Made by a program: the position numbers and the translations under genes. This document shows positions 15,128 to 23,096 of a stretch of 64,000 bases of DNA, in pieces. The notes beneath the pieces are model-generated. The model saw nothing but the letters and a program-made list of their open reading frames with translations, made no database searches and was not told the DNA's origin. How positions within the stretch are numbered: the first letter of the stretch is position 1; each line of letters starts with the position of its first letter. Origin of the DNA: an uncultured Oscillospiraceae bacterium (GTDB taxonomy: Bacteria > Bacillota > Clostridia > Oscillospirales > Acutalibacteraceae); NCBI GenBank assembly GCA_900542575.1, contig UQOE01000001.1, positions 1 through 64,000 of the forward strand, in the 5' to 3' direction.

Positions 15128-17539
15128 CTAGGATAATTTCTGAAGCTTTGCATAATTGGACATGATTTTTTTCGTTCCGGCCTTGTCAAACGCAATTTCC
15201 AGCAGACAGTCATTGCCCATCGGGGTAGCAGAGAGTACCACGCCGGTGCCGAAGGCCTTATGCCGAACCGTATCTCCGACACCGAAATGTTCCCCATTCG
15301 GCTCCGCTTTTCTTCCGGATCCGCCGGAAAAACCGCCGAAATCTTTCCGCTTTCGGCTGCGGGAGACGTAATTTCCCTGCTCATCGAACAGCGAGCTGTT
15401 CCGGGTCATCTCCTGCCGCGCGGAGTAATAGCTGTCTAAAGAGGGTGACTGTTCGCGATTCAGATATTCTTCCGGAATCTCTGCAAGAAATCGGGACGGC
15501 TCATTGCGCGTTGTCGAACCATACAGCATTCGCATACGGGCGTTGGTCAGATAGAGCTTTTCCTTGGCACGCGTAATTCCCACATAGGCCAGGCGGCGCT
15601 CCTCCTGGATCTCCGCTGGGTCAAAGAGGGCCTGGCGGCCCGGGAAGAGCCCCTCTTCCATGCCCGCCATAAAGACGATTGGGAATTCAAGTCCTTTTGC
15701 CGAGTGGAACGTCATCATTACAGCGACGTCAGACTGCTCGTTGTAGCTGTCGATATCGGAGAGCAGAGAGACCTCTTCGAGGAAGCTGGAGAGATCCCCT
15801 TCCGGATTTTCCTCGAGATAGAGTGCAAGGTTGGACTGCAGCTGCTGAATATTGTCGCTCCGGTCCTGAAACGTGTCGCGGTCGGCACGGAGATAAGTCA
15901 GGTAGCCGGTCCGGTCCATCAGTTCTCCAAACAGGACCGGGAGCTCAATCTCTTCGCTGCGGGCCTGCATTTCACGGATCATGGCGGCAAACTGCATCAG
16001 TTTTCGGGCGGCGCGGGAAAGCGTCTCATACTCATCTGCATGCTCCATGACCTCAAAGAGGCTGACGCCGAGTCCGGCCGCAATATCCGAGGCGCGCGCC
16101 ACGGTGGTCTCGCCGATGCCGCGTTTGGGGACATTGATAATACGGCGAAGTTTTACATTGTCGGCTGGATTGTTGATGACGGAGAGATAAGCCAGCGCAT
16201 CCCGGATTTCTTTTCGCTCATAGAATCGGTGCCCGCCGATGATGCGGTAGGGTATTCCCATTCGGACAAAAGCACGCTCGATTGCGCTGGACTGAGCGTT
16301 GGTGCGGTAAAGCACGGCGTGGTCGGAAAAACAGAGGCCGTTGGCGACGTTTGTCGCAATTTGATCGGCTATATAGGTACCCTCTTCCTGCTCATCGGCG
16401 GCGGTGTAAACGGTAAGTTTCTCGCCGTCCTCGCCGGCGGTCCAGAGATTTTTTCCTTTCCGCTCTGTGTTATTGCGGATGACTTCATTCGCTGCACTCA
16501 AAATATTTCCGGTGGAGCGGTAGTTCTGCTCCAGACGGATTGTTTTTGCATTTTTATAGTTGTCCTCAAAGTGCATGATGTTTTCAATCGTCGCACCACG
16601 GAACTTGTAGATGCTCTGGTCGTCATCGCCCACCACGCAGATATTCTGATACCGCCCGGCCAGCAGACTGGTCAGAACATACTGGGCATTGTTGGTATCC
16701 TGGTACTCATCGACATGAACATAGTGGAACTTATTCTGATAGTACTCCCGGACTTCCGGGTCTTTCTGCAGCAGAAGAACTGCATTGACGATCATATCAT
16801 CAAAGTCCATGGCGTCTGCCTCCAGCAGCATTTTCTGGTACTGCTGATATGCTTTCGCATACATTTCCAGACGGATATCCCCTTTCGCCTCTTTGGCAAA
16901 CTGTTTGGGGAGAATCAGACTGTCCTTGGCACGGCTGATGACACTGAGAATCTCCTTGTGATTCATGACTTTGTCGTCGATATTCAGAAGACGCTGGACC
17001 TCTTTCATGACACGGCGGGAATCGTCCGTGTCGTAAATGGTAAAGTGTGAGGTATAGCCCAGTCGATCGCCATAGCGGCGAAGGATGCGGCCGCAGACCG
17101 CGTGGAAGGTTCCAGCCCAGATTTCACCGGCAATCTCATCGCCCAGGAAGGCGGCCAGACGCTCTTTGAGCTCCCCGGCCGCCTTATTGGTAAAGGTGAT
17201 GGCCAGGATCTGCCATGGACGTGCCGGATGCACGGCCAGAAGTTCCTCAATGTCGGAGTTCAGCGGGATAGCTTCCTTATAGTAGTCCTGCAGCATGGCG
17301 AAATCTGATTCGTCTACAGGACGGCAGAGCTCCCTGGACTGATACGCATCGCCATGCCGTACAATGTTGGCTATGCGATTTACCAATACGGTCGTTTTTC
17401 CGGAGCCGGCTCCCGCCAGGACCAGCAGCGGTCCTCTGACCTGGAATACCGCCTCTTTCTGCGCGTCATTCATGCGGGAAAATTCTTTCTCAAGAATATT
17501 CCGGCGCAGCGCGAGTACTTTTTCCTCAGTTGTTTCCAT
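15128..17539 (-). CDS. pcrA: UvrD/PcrA-type ATP-dependent DNA helicase
   Basis: This is a superfamily 1A 3'-5' helicase of 803 residues, acting in repair, replication restart and removal of RecA filaments. Seen motifs: Q-motif and Walker A LAGAGSGKTT at about residues 41-50, motif Ia ITFTNKAAGELKERL, Walker B YVHVDEYQDTN, motif III VVGDDDQSIYKFRGA, motif IV LEQNYRS, motif V MTFHSAKGLEFPIVF and motif VI RRLAYVGITRAKEKLYL. The C-terminal ~70 residues form the PcrA-type Tudor-like domain (VGDTVRHKAFGTGVVLS) that binds RNA polymerase. An insertion between motifs Ia and the first Gly region (residues about 60-110) is longer than usual. It overlaps ruvX by 14 bases. Confidence 0.95.
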   Translation of the reverse strand: METTEEKVLALRRNILEKEFSRMNDAQKEAVFQVRGPLLVLAGAGSGKTTVLVNRIANIVRHGDAYQSRELCRPVDESDFAMLQDYYKEAIPLNSDIEELLAVHPARPWQILAITFTNKAAGELKERLAAFLGDEIAGEIWAGTFHAVCGRILRRYGDRLGYTSHFTIYDTDDSRRVMKEVQRLLNIDDKVMNHKEILSVISRAKDSLILPKQFAKEAKGDIRLEMYAKAYQQYQKMLLEADAMDFDDMIVNAVLLLQKDPEVREYYQNKFHYVHVDEYQDTNNAQYVLTSLLAGRYQNICVVGDDDQSIYKFRGATIENIMHFEDNYKNAKTIRLEQNYRSTGNILSAANEVIRNNTERKGKNLWTAGEDGEKLTVYTAADEQEEGTYIADQIATNVANGLCFSDHAVLYRTNAQSSAIERAFVRMGIPYRIIGGHRFYERKEIRDALAYLSVINNPADNVKLRRIINVPKRGIGETTVARASDIAAGLGVSLFEVMEHADEYETLSRAARKLMQFAAMIREMQARSEEIELPVLFGELMDRTGYLTYLRADRDTFQDRSDNIQQLQSNLALYLEENPEGDLSSFLEEVSLLSDIDSYNEQSDVAVMMTFHSAKGLEFPIVFMAGMEEGLFPGRQALFDPAEIQEERRLAYVGITRAKEKLYLTNARMRMLYGSTTRNEPSRFLAEIPEEYLNREQSPSLDSYYSARQEMTRNSSLFDEQGNYVSRSRKRKDFGGFSGGSGRKAEPNGEHFGVGDTVRHKAFGTGVVLSATPMGNDCLLEIAFDKAGTKKIMSNYAKLQKLS

Positions 17540-17957
17540 GTTGCTGATTCTCCTGATATTTCAGATAGTCTTCCAAAATAATGACGGCCGAGACTGCATC
17601 TACCACTGCTTTTCGAGCTTTTCCGCGGGTGTTGGTTACGCTGAGTGCACGGTGTGCCTCGACTGTGGTCAGACGCTCATCATAGAGCTCTACATTCAGG
17701 CCGTAGTCTTTCCGCAGCATATCGGCCAGTTCTTCACATTTCCGGGCACGGAAGCCGTAACTTCCGTCCATGTTGCGGGGACAGCCGACGACAACTCGCT
17801 CCGCCTTTTTGGATTCTGCAAGGCCTGCCACCGCTTTCGCGACTTTTGGAGGCCAGCTCTCGTGGATGACGGTTACCGGTGAAACCACCAGGCCCTGCGG
17901 ATCACAGACTGCGATGCCGGTACGGGCATCACCGTAATCTACCGAAAGGATTCGCAT
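17526..17957 (-). CDS. ruvX: Putative pre-16S rRNA nuclease / Holliday junction resolvase-like YqgF
   Basis: This is a 143-residue RNase H-fold protein of the YqgF/RuvX family, linked to 5' processing of 16S rRNA. The N-terminal MRILSVDYGDARTGIAV carries the catalytic Asp, VVGCPRNMDGSYG the loop motif, and LYDERLTTVEAHRAL the Glu/Asp region. Start 17957 has AAGGAG seven bases upstream; a longer frame lacks a site. It is followed by pcrA with a 14-base overlap. Confidence 0.92.
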   Translation of the reverse strand: MRILSVDYGDARTGIAVCDPQGLVVSPVTVIHESWPPKVAKAVAGLAESKKAERVVVGCPRNMDGSYGFRARKCEELADMLRKDYGLNVELYDERLTTVEAHRALSVTNTRGKARKAVVDAVSAVIILEDYLKYQENQQHGNN

Positions 17958-18034
17958 TTTTCTGCTCCTTTGTCTGACACAGCAACAGCAGCGGGATGAA
18001 GCCATTCCGCTGCCGTTGCGAGATATTCTTAATA

Positions 18035-20323
18035 TTAGTGCGGCCTGCGAATAAGTGCTGGCGGCTGGGTATAGATGGCGGTAGAGGGAGCGGTGTAGTA
18101 GCTGTTGCTCACCGTAGTTCCCGTTCCTTCCACGGAGACGGCCTCCGAAGTACTGCTCACGCTGACCTCACCTTCCGCCGCAGCAGAGGTTGCACCGACT
18201 TCGACATTTTGAATTCCGTAACCGGAATGCGTTCCGTCGCAGCGGTCCGGAAAATTGTGCCGGTCATACCACCCCATGGCGCGCGGGCAGCCCCGTCCGG
18301 CCAGTTCACCGGAGTACGTGCAATAGGCGCGCTGTACAAGTTCTTTCCCGTACGTGAAAGATTTGCTGGCTTTGCCGCGATGGGCCCTTGTCATAGTAGC
18401 GGAGAAAATATGGGCAGCAGGATTGTAGCCGCTCTTTGCGTAGGTGATCTCCTCCTGGGTGTCATAGCCAAACCAGAAAGCACCGACATAGTAAGGAGTA
18501 CCGCCGCAGGCCCATTTATCCTTTGTATCTGACGTCGTACCGGTCTTCATAAAGGTCGTAAAACCGGAAACGCCGCAGCCCTTACCAGTGCCCTGCGTGA
18601 CAACGGTCTGCAAAATTTTATTCATGGCATCTGCCGTACCCTTGGAGATTGCCTGCTCCGGTTTTGAATCTGCCTGAAGCAGAACCTGGTCCCCTTTATA
18701 GTTGGTGACTTTTGTATAGCAGTGCGGCGCATAATATTTACCGCCGTTTCCAAAGGTAGCGTAAGCAGCGCACATCTCAAGTGTCGTAACTCCGTGTGAC
18801 ATTCCGCCGACTGCCATAGAAGACAGGTTGGCGTCGGAGTTTTTCCCCGAAGTCACCAGTGTAGAGAAATGGTAATTCTTTATGAGGAACTTCATGCACT
18901 TGGACGGCGTAAGCTTCTGCGCCAGTCTGGCCGATGTCGTATTGAGTGATTCCGCAAGAGCGTACTGCGTTGTGACCCGTGCGCTGGGACTGCCGTACCC
19001 GCCGTCAAAGTTGCGCGGCCACTGCCTTCCTCCCACGTCCAGTGCAGCATTTTTCAGCGGCGTGGAATAGGTGATATACTTTTTCTCCATGGCCGGCGTA
19101 TACACGCTCAGGGGCTTGATGGAAGAACCCGGAGAACGAACTGCGTCGGTCGCTCGGTTGAAGCTCCGATTCAGCGTCTTCTTCCCGGCGCCGCCCACCA
19201 TGGCGACGACATTTCCCTGGTAGTCCATAATGGTACAGGCCGACTGAACCTTCTTCTTTGTGTTGTTGACGCCGTCCTCGGTCCGGCCGCCTTCGGATGG
19301 GAAGCCGATTCGGTTTTCATAGACCGATTCTGCTGCCTCCTGAACCTTGGGATTCTCTGTTGTGTAGATACGAAGACCGCCGCTGTAGACCTTCTGTGTC
19401 GCCTCACTGCGTGTGAGATTGTACTGGTGCATAAAGTCCTTTATGACGGTGTCAATGACATAGTCAACGTAGTAGCTGTTGACCTGTTTATCCTCCTTCG
19501 CCGTTGTTTCCGCATGCCGGGTGGGAACATACTCCGGAGAATTGGTGTAAACCATCTTTTTATGGATAGCCTTCTGATAAACGCCTTCCGAAATAAAGCC
19601 GTCCGAACGCATGTCGTTCAGGCACTGATTGCGTCGATTGGTATTATGGTTCGGATGCAGAAGCGGATTGTAATAGGTCGGGGCCTGCGTAATGGAGGCA
19701 AGACAGGCACATTCCGCCGTATCAAGCTGCGCGGGCTCTTTACCAAAATATTTCTCCGATGCAGTCTGAACCCCGTAACAGCCGGAACCCAGCGGGATGG
19801 TGTTTAAATAGGCTTCCAGAATTTCTTTTTTGCTGTAGTTCTTCTCCAGGTTGAGAGCTTCCAGAATTTCCTTTGCTTTCCGGGAAACGGTGACCTGGTT
19901 CTCATCGGTCAGATTTTTGATGAGCTGCTGCGTCAGCGTAGAGCCGCCCTGGCGGCCGTGGTATTTGACCACTGCGGCAATTGTGCGAATCCAGTCCACG
20001 CCATGGTGATCATAGAACCGCTTGTCCTCCAGACTGATAAAGGAGTTCTGCAGATCTTTTGGAATACTGTCCAGACTGACCCAAATGCGGTTCTTCTCCC
20101 CGTGTAGCTTGGCAATGCTGGTGTACTGCCCTTTCTCGTTTTTGGCATACAGAATACTCGTCTGTGCCTGGTTGTTCTTATAATCCTCCAGATTGACAGC
20201 TGGTTTGCCATGGACATAGGCAATGCAGAAAATAAGAAGGAAAACGATGGTCAACAGAAGCGCCAATAAAATAATGCGGCCAATGCTTCCGGCAACGGAG
20301 TGTTTTTTTGAAGATGCTGCCAT
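18035..20323 (-). CDS. Class A penicillin-binding protein (PBP1A-type bifunctional)
   Basis: The enzyme polymerises and cross-links peptidoglycan outside the membrane. After a cytoplasmic N-terminus, one membrane segment lies at about residues 15-38. The glycosyltransferase motif SLEDKRFYDHHG is at about residues 98-109, followed by GRQGGSTLTQQLIKN. The transpeptidase motifs are SSIKP (nucleophile Ser at about residue 400), SLN and KTGTT near 594. The tail after about residue 700 is rich in Ser, Val and Thr. I chose the ATG at 20323 because a GGGGGG site lies nine bases upstream; three codons earlier is another ATG directly abutting it. It follows the tsf terminator. Confidence 0.94.
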   Translation of the reverse strand: MAASSKKHSVAGSIGRIILLALLLTIVFLLIFCIAYVHGKPAVNLEDYKNNQAQTSILYAKNEKGQYTSIAKLHGEKNRIWVSLDSIPKDLQNSFISLEDKRFYDHHGVDWIRTIAAVVKYHGRQGGSTLTQQLIKNLTDENQVTVSRKAKEILEALNLEKNYSKKEILEAYLNTIPLGSGCYGVQTASEKYFGKEPAQLDTAECACLASITQAPTYYNPLLHPNHNTNRRNQCLNDMRSDGFISEGVYQKAIHKKMVYTNSPEYVPTRHAETTAKEDKQVNSYYVDYVIDTVIKDFMHQYNLTRSEATQKVYSGGLRIYTTENPKVQEAAESVYENRIGFPSEGGRTEDGVNNTKKKVQSACTIMDYQGNVVAMVGGAGKKTLNRSFNRATDAVRSPGSSIKPLSVYTPAMEKKYITYSTPLKNAALDVGGRQWPRNFDGGYGSPSARVTTQYALAESLNTTSARLAQKLTPSKCMKFLIKNYHFSTLVTSGKNSDANLSSMAVGGMSHGVTTLEMCAAYATFGNGGKYYAPHCYTKVTNYKGDQVLLQADSKPEQAISKGTADAMNKILQTVVTQGTGKGCGVSGFTTFMKTGTTSDTKDKWACGGTPYYVGAFWFGYDTQEEITYAKSGYNPAAHIFSATMTRAHRGKASKSFTYGKELVQRAYCTYSGELAGRGCPRAMGWYDRHNFPDRCDGTHSGYGIQNVEVGATSAAAEGEVSVSSTSEAVSVEGTGTTVSNSYYTAPSTAIYTQPPALIRRPH

Positions 20324-20424
20324 GAAGCGCATCCCCCCTTTCCCCGGCTCACCCGGAAAACTGCATAATTTTTTATATTTTACCATAAACCGGGAAAATA
20401 GTTTAGTCTGGAATCGGAAGGCGG

Positions 20425-20458
20425 AAAAAACGGGGCTCCTCGCTTAGGAGGAGCCCCG
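20425..20458 (-). terminator. Terminator of rpsB-tsf
   Basis: On the minus strand the hairpin cggggctcctc-ctaag-cgaggagccccg is followed by TTTTTT, 22 bases after the tsf stop codon. Confidence 0.92.
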
Positions 20459-20479
20459 ATGAATTTAATTGAAAAATTC

Positions 20480-21409
20480 TTATTTGATCATGTTTGCAAT
20501 TTCGTCAGCGAAGTTCTCTTTCTTCTTCTCGATGCCCTCGCCCTTAGCATAGCGGGTGAAACCGGTGACTTTGATGTCGCCGCCGAGTTTCTTGGCAACC
20601 GAGTTGACATACTGCTGAACATTCTCATGCTTCTCAGCCTTGACAAACTCCTGGTCAAGCAGGCAGTTCTCTTTGTAGAACTTGTTGAGTTTGCCCTTGA
20701 CGATGCCGTTGAGAACCTTTTCCGGCTTATTGGCCATCTTCGGGTCCTCTTTGAGCTGTGCAGAGATGATGCCCTCTTCATGCTCCAGGACATCAGCCGG
20801 AACAGACTCCGGGTTGAGATAGGACGGGCTCATAGCGGCAATCTGCATTGCAACATCTTTGCCCATAGCCTTAAATTCATCCTTGGAAGCAATTTCCGGA
20901 GCAACGTCAAAGCTTACGAGAACACCGACAGCGCCGCCCATATGAATATAGGTGGAGCATACGCCCTCCTGACGGACAAAGCGGCGGATCTTCATGTTCT
21001 CACCGATGGAAAGAACGAGTTCCTGCAGGCTCTCCTGAACGGTCTCGTCCTTGCCGTCGAGCTTGTCAGCAAGAAGAGCATCGACGTCAGCCGGGTTGTT
21101 GTCGGCGATAGTCTTGGCAACAGCCTTGACGAAGTCGGTGAATTTTTCATTCTTTGCAACGAAGTCAGTCTCCGAGTTGACCTCGACAAGAACACTGACG
21201 TTTTTGTCCTCATCGGTATAAGCGAGAACAACACCGTCGGCTGCGGTTCTGCCGGCTTTTTTCGCGGAGACGGCAATGCCTTCCTCACGGAGAATGTCAA
21301 TTGCCTTGTCCATGTCACCGTCAGCTTTGACGAGTGCCTGCTTGCACTTCATCATGCCGACACCAGTTTTCTCACGGAGCGCTTTTACGTCCTGAGCTGT
21401 GAAATTCAT
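20480..21409 (-). CDS. tsf: Translation elongation factor Ts
   Basis: EF-Ts is the nucleotide exchange factor for EF-Tu. The 309-residue protein has the N-terminal UBA-like domain with LREKTGVGMMKCKQAL and the core motif VEVNSETDFVAKNEKF, which contacts EF-Tu. It is in the universal rpsB-tsf order with a 25-base gap and is followed by a strong terminator. Confidence 0.98.
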   Translation of the reverse strand: MNFTAQDVKALREKTGVGMMKCKQALVKADGDMDKAIDILREEGIAVSAKKAGRTAADGVVLAYTDEDKNVSVLVEVNSETDFVAKNEKFTDFVKAVAKTIADNNPADVDALLADKLDGKDETVQESLQELVLSIGENMKIRRFVRQEGVCSTYIHMGGAVGVLVSFDVAPEIASKDEFKAMGKDVAMQIAAMSPSYLNPESVPADVLEHEEGIISAQLKEDPKMANKPEKVLNGIVKGKLNKFYKENCLLDQEFVKAEKHENVQQYVNSVAKKLGGDIKVTGFTRYAKGEGIEKKKENFADEIANMIK

Positions 21410-21434
21410 TCTGAGTGTCCTCCCTTATCGAAAT

Positions 21435-22172
21435 TTATTCAGCTGCCTCTGCCGCGTCGGCCTGAGCCGGCTCAGCTTCGGTGTCCTGCTGGCCCTGTTT
21501 GCCCTCGATGCAGGCGTCTGCCATAGCACCGGAGATAAGACGGACCGCACGAATAGCATCGTCGTTGCCCGGGATGACATAGTCAATTTCGTCCGGGTCA
21601 CAGTTCGTGTCGACGATAGCGATAATCGGAATACCGAGTTTGTGAGCTTCCGCAACAGCGATTCTCTCTTTGCGCGGATCTACAATAAACATAGCGTCCG
21701 GAATCTTCTTCATCTCGGTGATGCCGCCCATGAACTTTTCAAGTTTGGCAATTTCATTCTCCAGTTTGGAGACCTCTTTCTTCGGGAGAAGGTCAAAAGT
21801 ACCGTCTTCCTGCATGCCTTTGAGCTGGCCGAGACGTTTGATTCGGTTCTGAATGGTCTTGAAGTTGGTAAGCATACCGCCGAGCCAACGTGCATTGACG
21901 TAAGGCATGCCTGCGCGAGTAGCTTCTTCACGGATAGAATCCTGAGCCTGTTTTTTGGTGCCGACGAAGAGAACTGTACCGCCCTCAGCGGAGATTTCTC
22001 TTACGAAGTTGTAGGCCTCTTCGAGCTTCTTTACGGTCTTCTGGAGGTCAATGATATAGATACCATTTCTCTCGGTGAAGATGTAAGGAGCCATTTTCGG
22101 GTTCCATCTTCTGGTTTGATGTCCGAAGTGGACACCGGCTTCCAGTAACTGTTTCATAGAAACAACTGCCAT
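21435..22172 (-). CDS. rpsB: 30S ribosomal protein S2
   Basis: The 245-residue protein has the S2 signatures MKQLLEAGVHFGHQTRRWNP, IDLQKTVKKLEEAY, FVGTKKQAQDSI and IVDTNCDPDEIDYVIPGNDD. The last 25 residues are an acidic Ala/Glu-rich tail, common in Clostridia. AGGAGG precedes the ATG. It heads the rpsB-tsf operon. Confidence 0.98.
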   Translation of the reverse strand: MAVVSMKQLLEAGVHFGHQTRRWNPKMAPYIFTERNGIYIIDLQKTVKKLEEAYNFVREISAEGGTVLFVGTKKQAQDSIREEATRAGMPYVNARWLGGMLTNFKTIQNRIKRLGQLKGMQEDGTFDLLPKKEVSKLENEIAKLEKFMGGITEMKKIPDAMFIVDPRKERIAVAEAHKLGIPIIAIVDTNCDPDEIDYVIPGNDDAIRAVRLISGAMADACIEGKQGQQDTEAEPAQADAAEAAE

Positions 22173-22283
22173 AATTTTTTCCTCCTAGGTTTTTCCTCCG
22201 CAGAATAAACAGCTTCCGAACACACAGAGAAACGATTCCCCCGCGCACCCCCGGAACTTATCCTACGTGCGATTTGCTTTGAT

Positions 22284-22312
22284 ATTATATCACTCCGCCC
22301 TGTGGCAAACAA
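22284..22312 (-). promoter_or_regulatory. Promoter for rpsB-tsf
   Basis: On the minus strand TTGTTT and a perfect TATAAT are separated by 17 bases. This leaves a leader of about 105 bases before rpsB, long enough for autogenous control by S2; I see no specific motif. Confidence 0.6.
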
Positions 22313-22352
22313 CCTTTTTTTCATCAAATTGCCGGAAAGATGAAAATAATGC

Positions 22353-22382
22353 TTGCAAACAGATTTCAAACAGCGGTAAACT
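22353..22382 (+). promoter_or_regulatory. Possible promoter for the DUF2798-like gene
   Basis: TTGCAA and TAAACT are separated by 18 bases on the plus strand, just upstream of a leader hairpin. The -10 is imperfect. Confidence 0.4.
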
Positions 22383-22392
22383 ATTTTTCAAT

Positions 22393-22447
22393 AACGTGTA
22401 GCAGAAACTGCGTAAACCCAGTTATCCTGCTGCACGTTTTTATTTTT
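22393..22447 (+). terminator. Leader hairpin with T tract upstream of the DUF2798-like gene
   Basis: A long imperfect stem (aacgtg-agcag-aactg ... cagtt-ctgct-cacgtt) is followed by TTTATTTTT and then, at once, the GGGAGG ribosome binding site of the gene at 22465. By shape it is an intrinsic terminator placed in the 5' leader, suggesting attenuation. No coding sequence precedes it on this strand. Confidence 0.6.
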
Positions 22448-22464
22448 ACGGGAGGAACGATAAC

Positions 22465-23028
22465 ATGCAAATGACCAAAAAGCAAGGGATTGTTTTTGGA
22501 CTGATCATGTCCTATGCCATGGCAATTGGAATGGAAGTCTACAACGTCGCCATAAAAATGGGCTTCACCCTGCACAACGGCGGACTCAGCAATATGACCA
22601 ACCAGGTATTCCCGGCTGCGCTCCTGGAAGCTTCCTACATGGGCGCCATCGTTTTTGTCGTCTCCAGTCTCTGGGGCAACCGCATCGGCGCCGCCTTTGC
22701 CAATCGACATGCAGACCCGGAAAAAGACAACCCCTATTTTTACCGTCTGATGCGCCAGGCCGGTACGGTCGCCATTATGTGTCCGTCCATGAGCCTGGTC
22801 GCCACCATTCTTTTCAATATAATCATGGGCGGAGAGCCGGTCTCCCAGATCTTCGCCATCTGGATCGGAACCGTGCTGAAGAACTTCCCCATGGCTTTCT
22901 TCTGGAACATGTTCGCCGCAGCTCCCTTCACGCACTGGGTCACCGGGAAACTCTTTGCGAAAAAAACTGCGAAAGCTGATTCGGCTCCCGCGCGCGATTC
23001 ACTTCCGGAAACCGAAAAGGAAATCTGA
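22465..23028 (+). CDS. DUF2798-like integral membrane protein
   Basis: The 187-residue protein has four hydrophobic segments, at about residues 8-30, 50-70, 100-120 and 128-155. They are arranged as two similar halves (GIVFGLIMSYAMAIGMEVYN and ... NMFAAAPFTHWVTGKLF), the layout of proteins with a duplicated DUF2798 domain. Function is unknown. It is monocistronic, with GGGAGG nine bases before the ATG, behind a hairpin leader, and ends in a terminator. The charged C-terminus (EKEI) is cytoplasmic or exposed. Confidence 0.8.
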   Translation: MQMTKKQGIVFGLIMSYAMAIGMEVYNVAIKMGFTLHNGGLSNMTNQVFPAALLEASYMGAIVFVVSSLWGNRIGAAFANRHADPEKDNPYFYRLMRQAGTVAIMCPSMSLVATILFNIIMGGEPVSQIFAIWIGTVLKNFPMAFFWNMFAAAPFTHWVTGKLFAKKTAKADSAPARDSLPETEKEI

Positions 23029-23057
23029 ATCTTCCGGTCTTCCAGCGTTGGAACGAG

Positions 23058-23092
23058 AAAGACGACCAGCCTGCCGGCTGATCGTCTTTTTT
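23058..23092 (+). terminator. Terminator of the DUF2798-like gene
   Basis: The hairpin agacga-cCAGC-ctgcc-GGCTGa-tcgtct is followed by six T on the plus strand. The convergent ligase gene ends five bases beyond. Confidence 0.85.
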
Positions 23093-23096
23093 ACTT

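Noticed and set aside
15704..17050. A 448-residue open frame antisense to pcrA
   Set aside because: It lies entirely inside pcrA, whose helicase motifs are intact, and has no start signals.
20459..21526. A 355-residue open frame antisense to tsf
   Set aside because: tsf and rpsB have textbook motifs and order on the minus strand, and the antisense frame has repetitive composition and no family signature.
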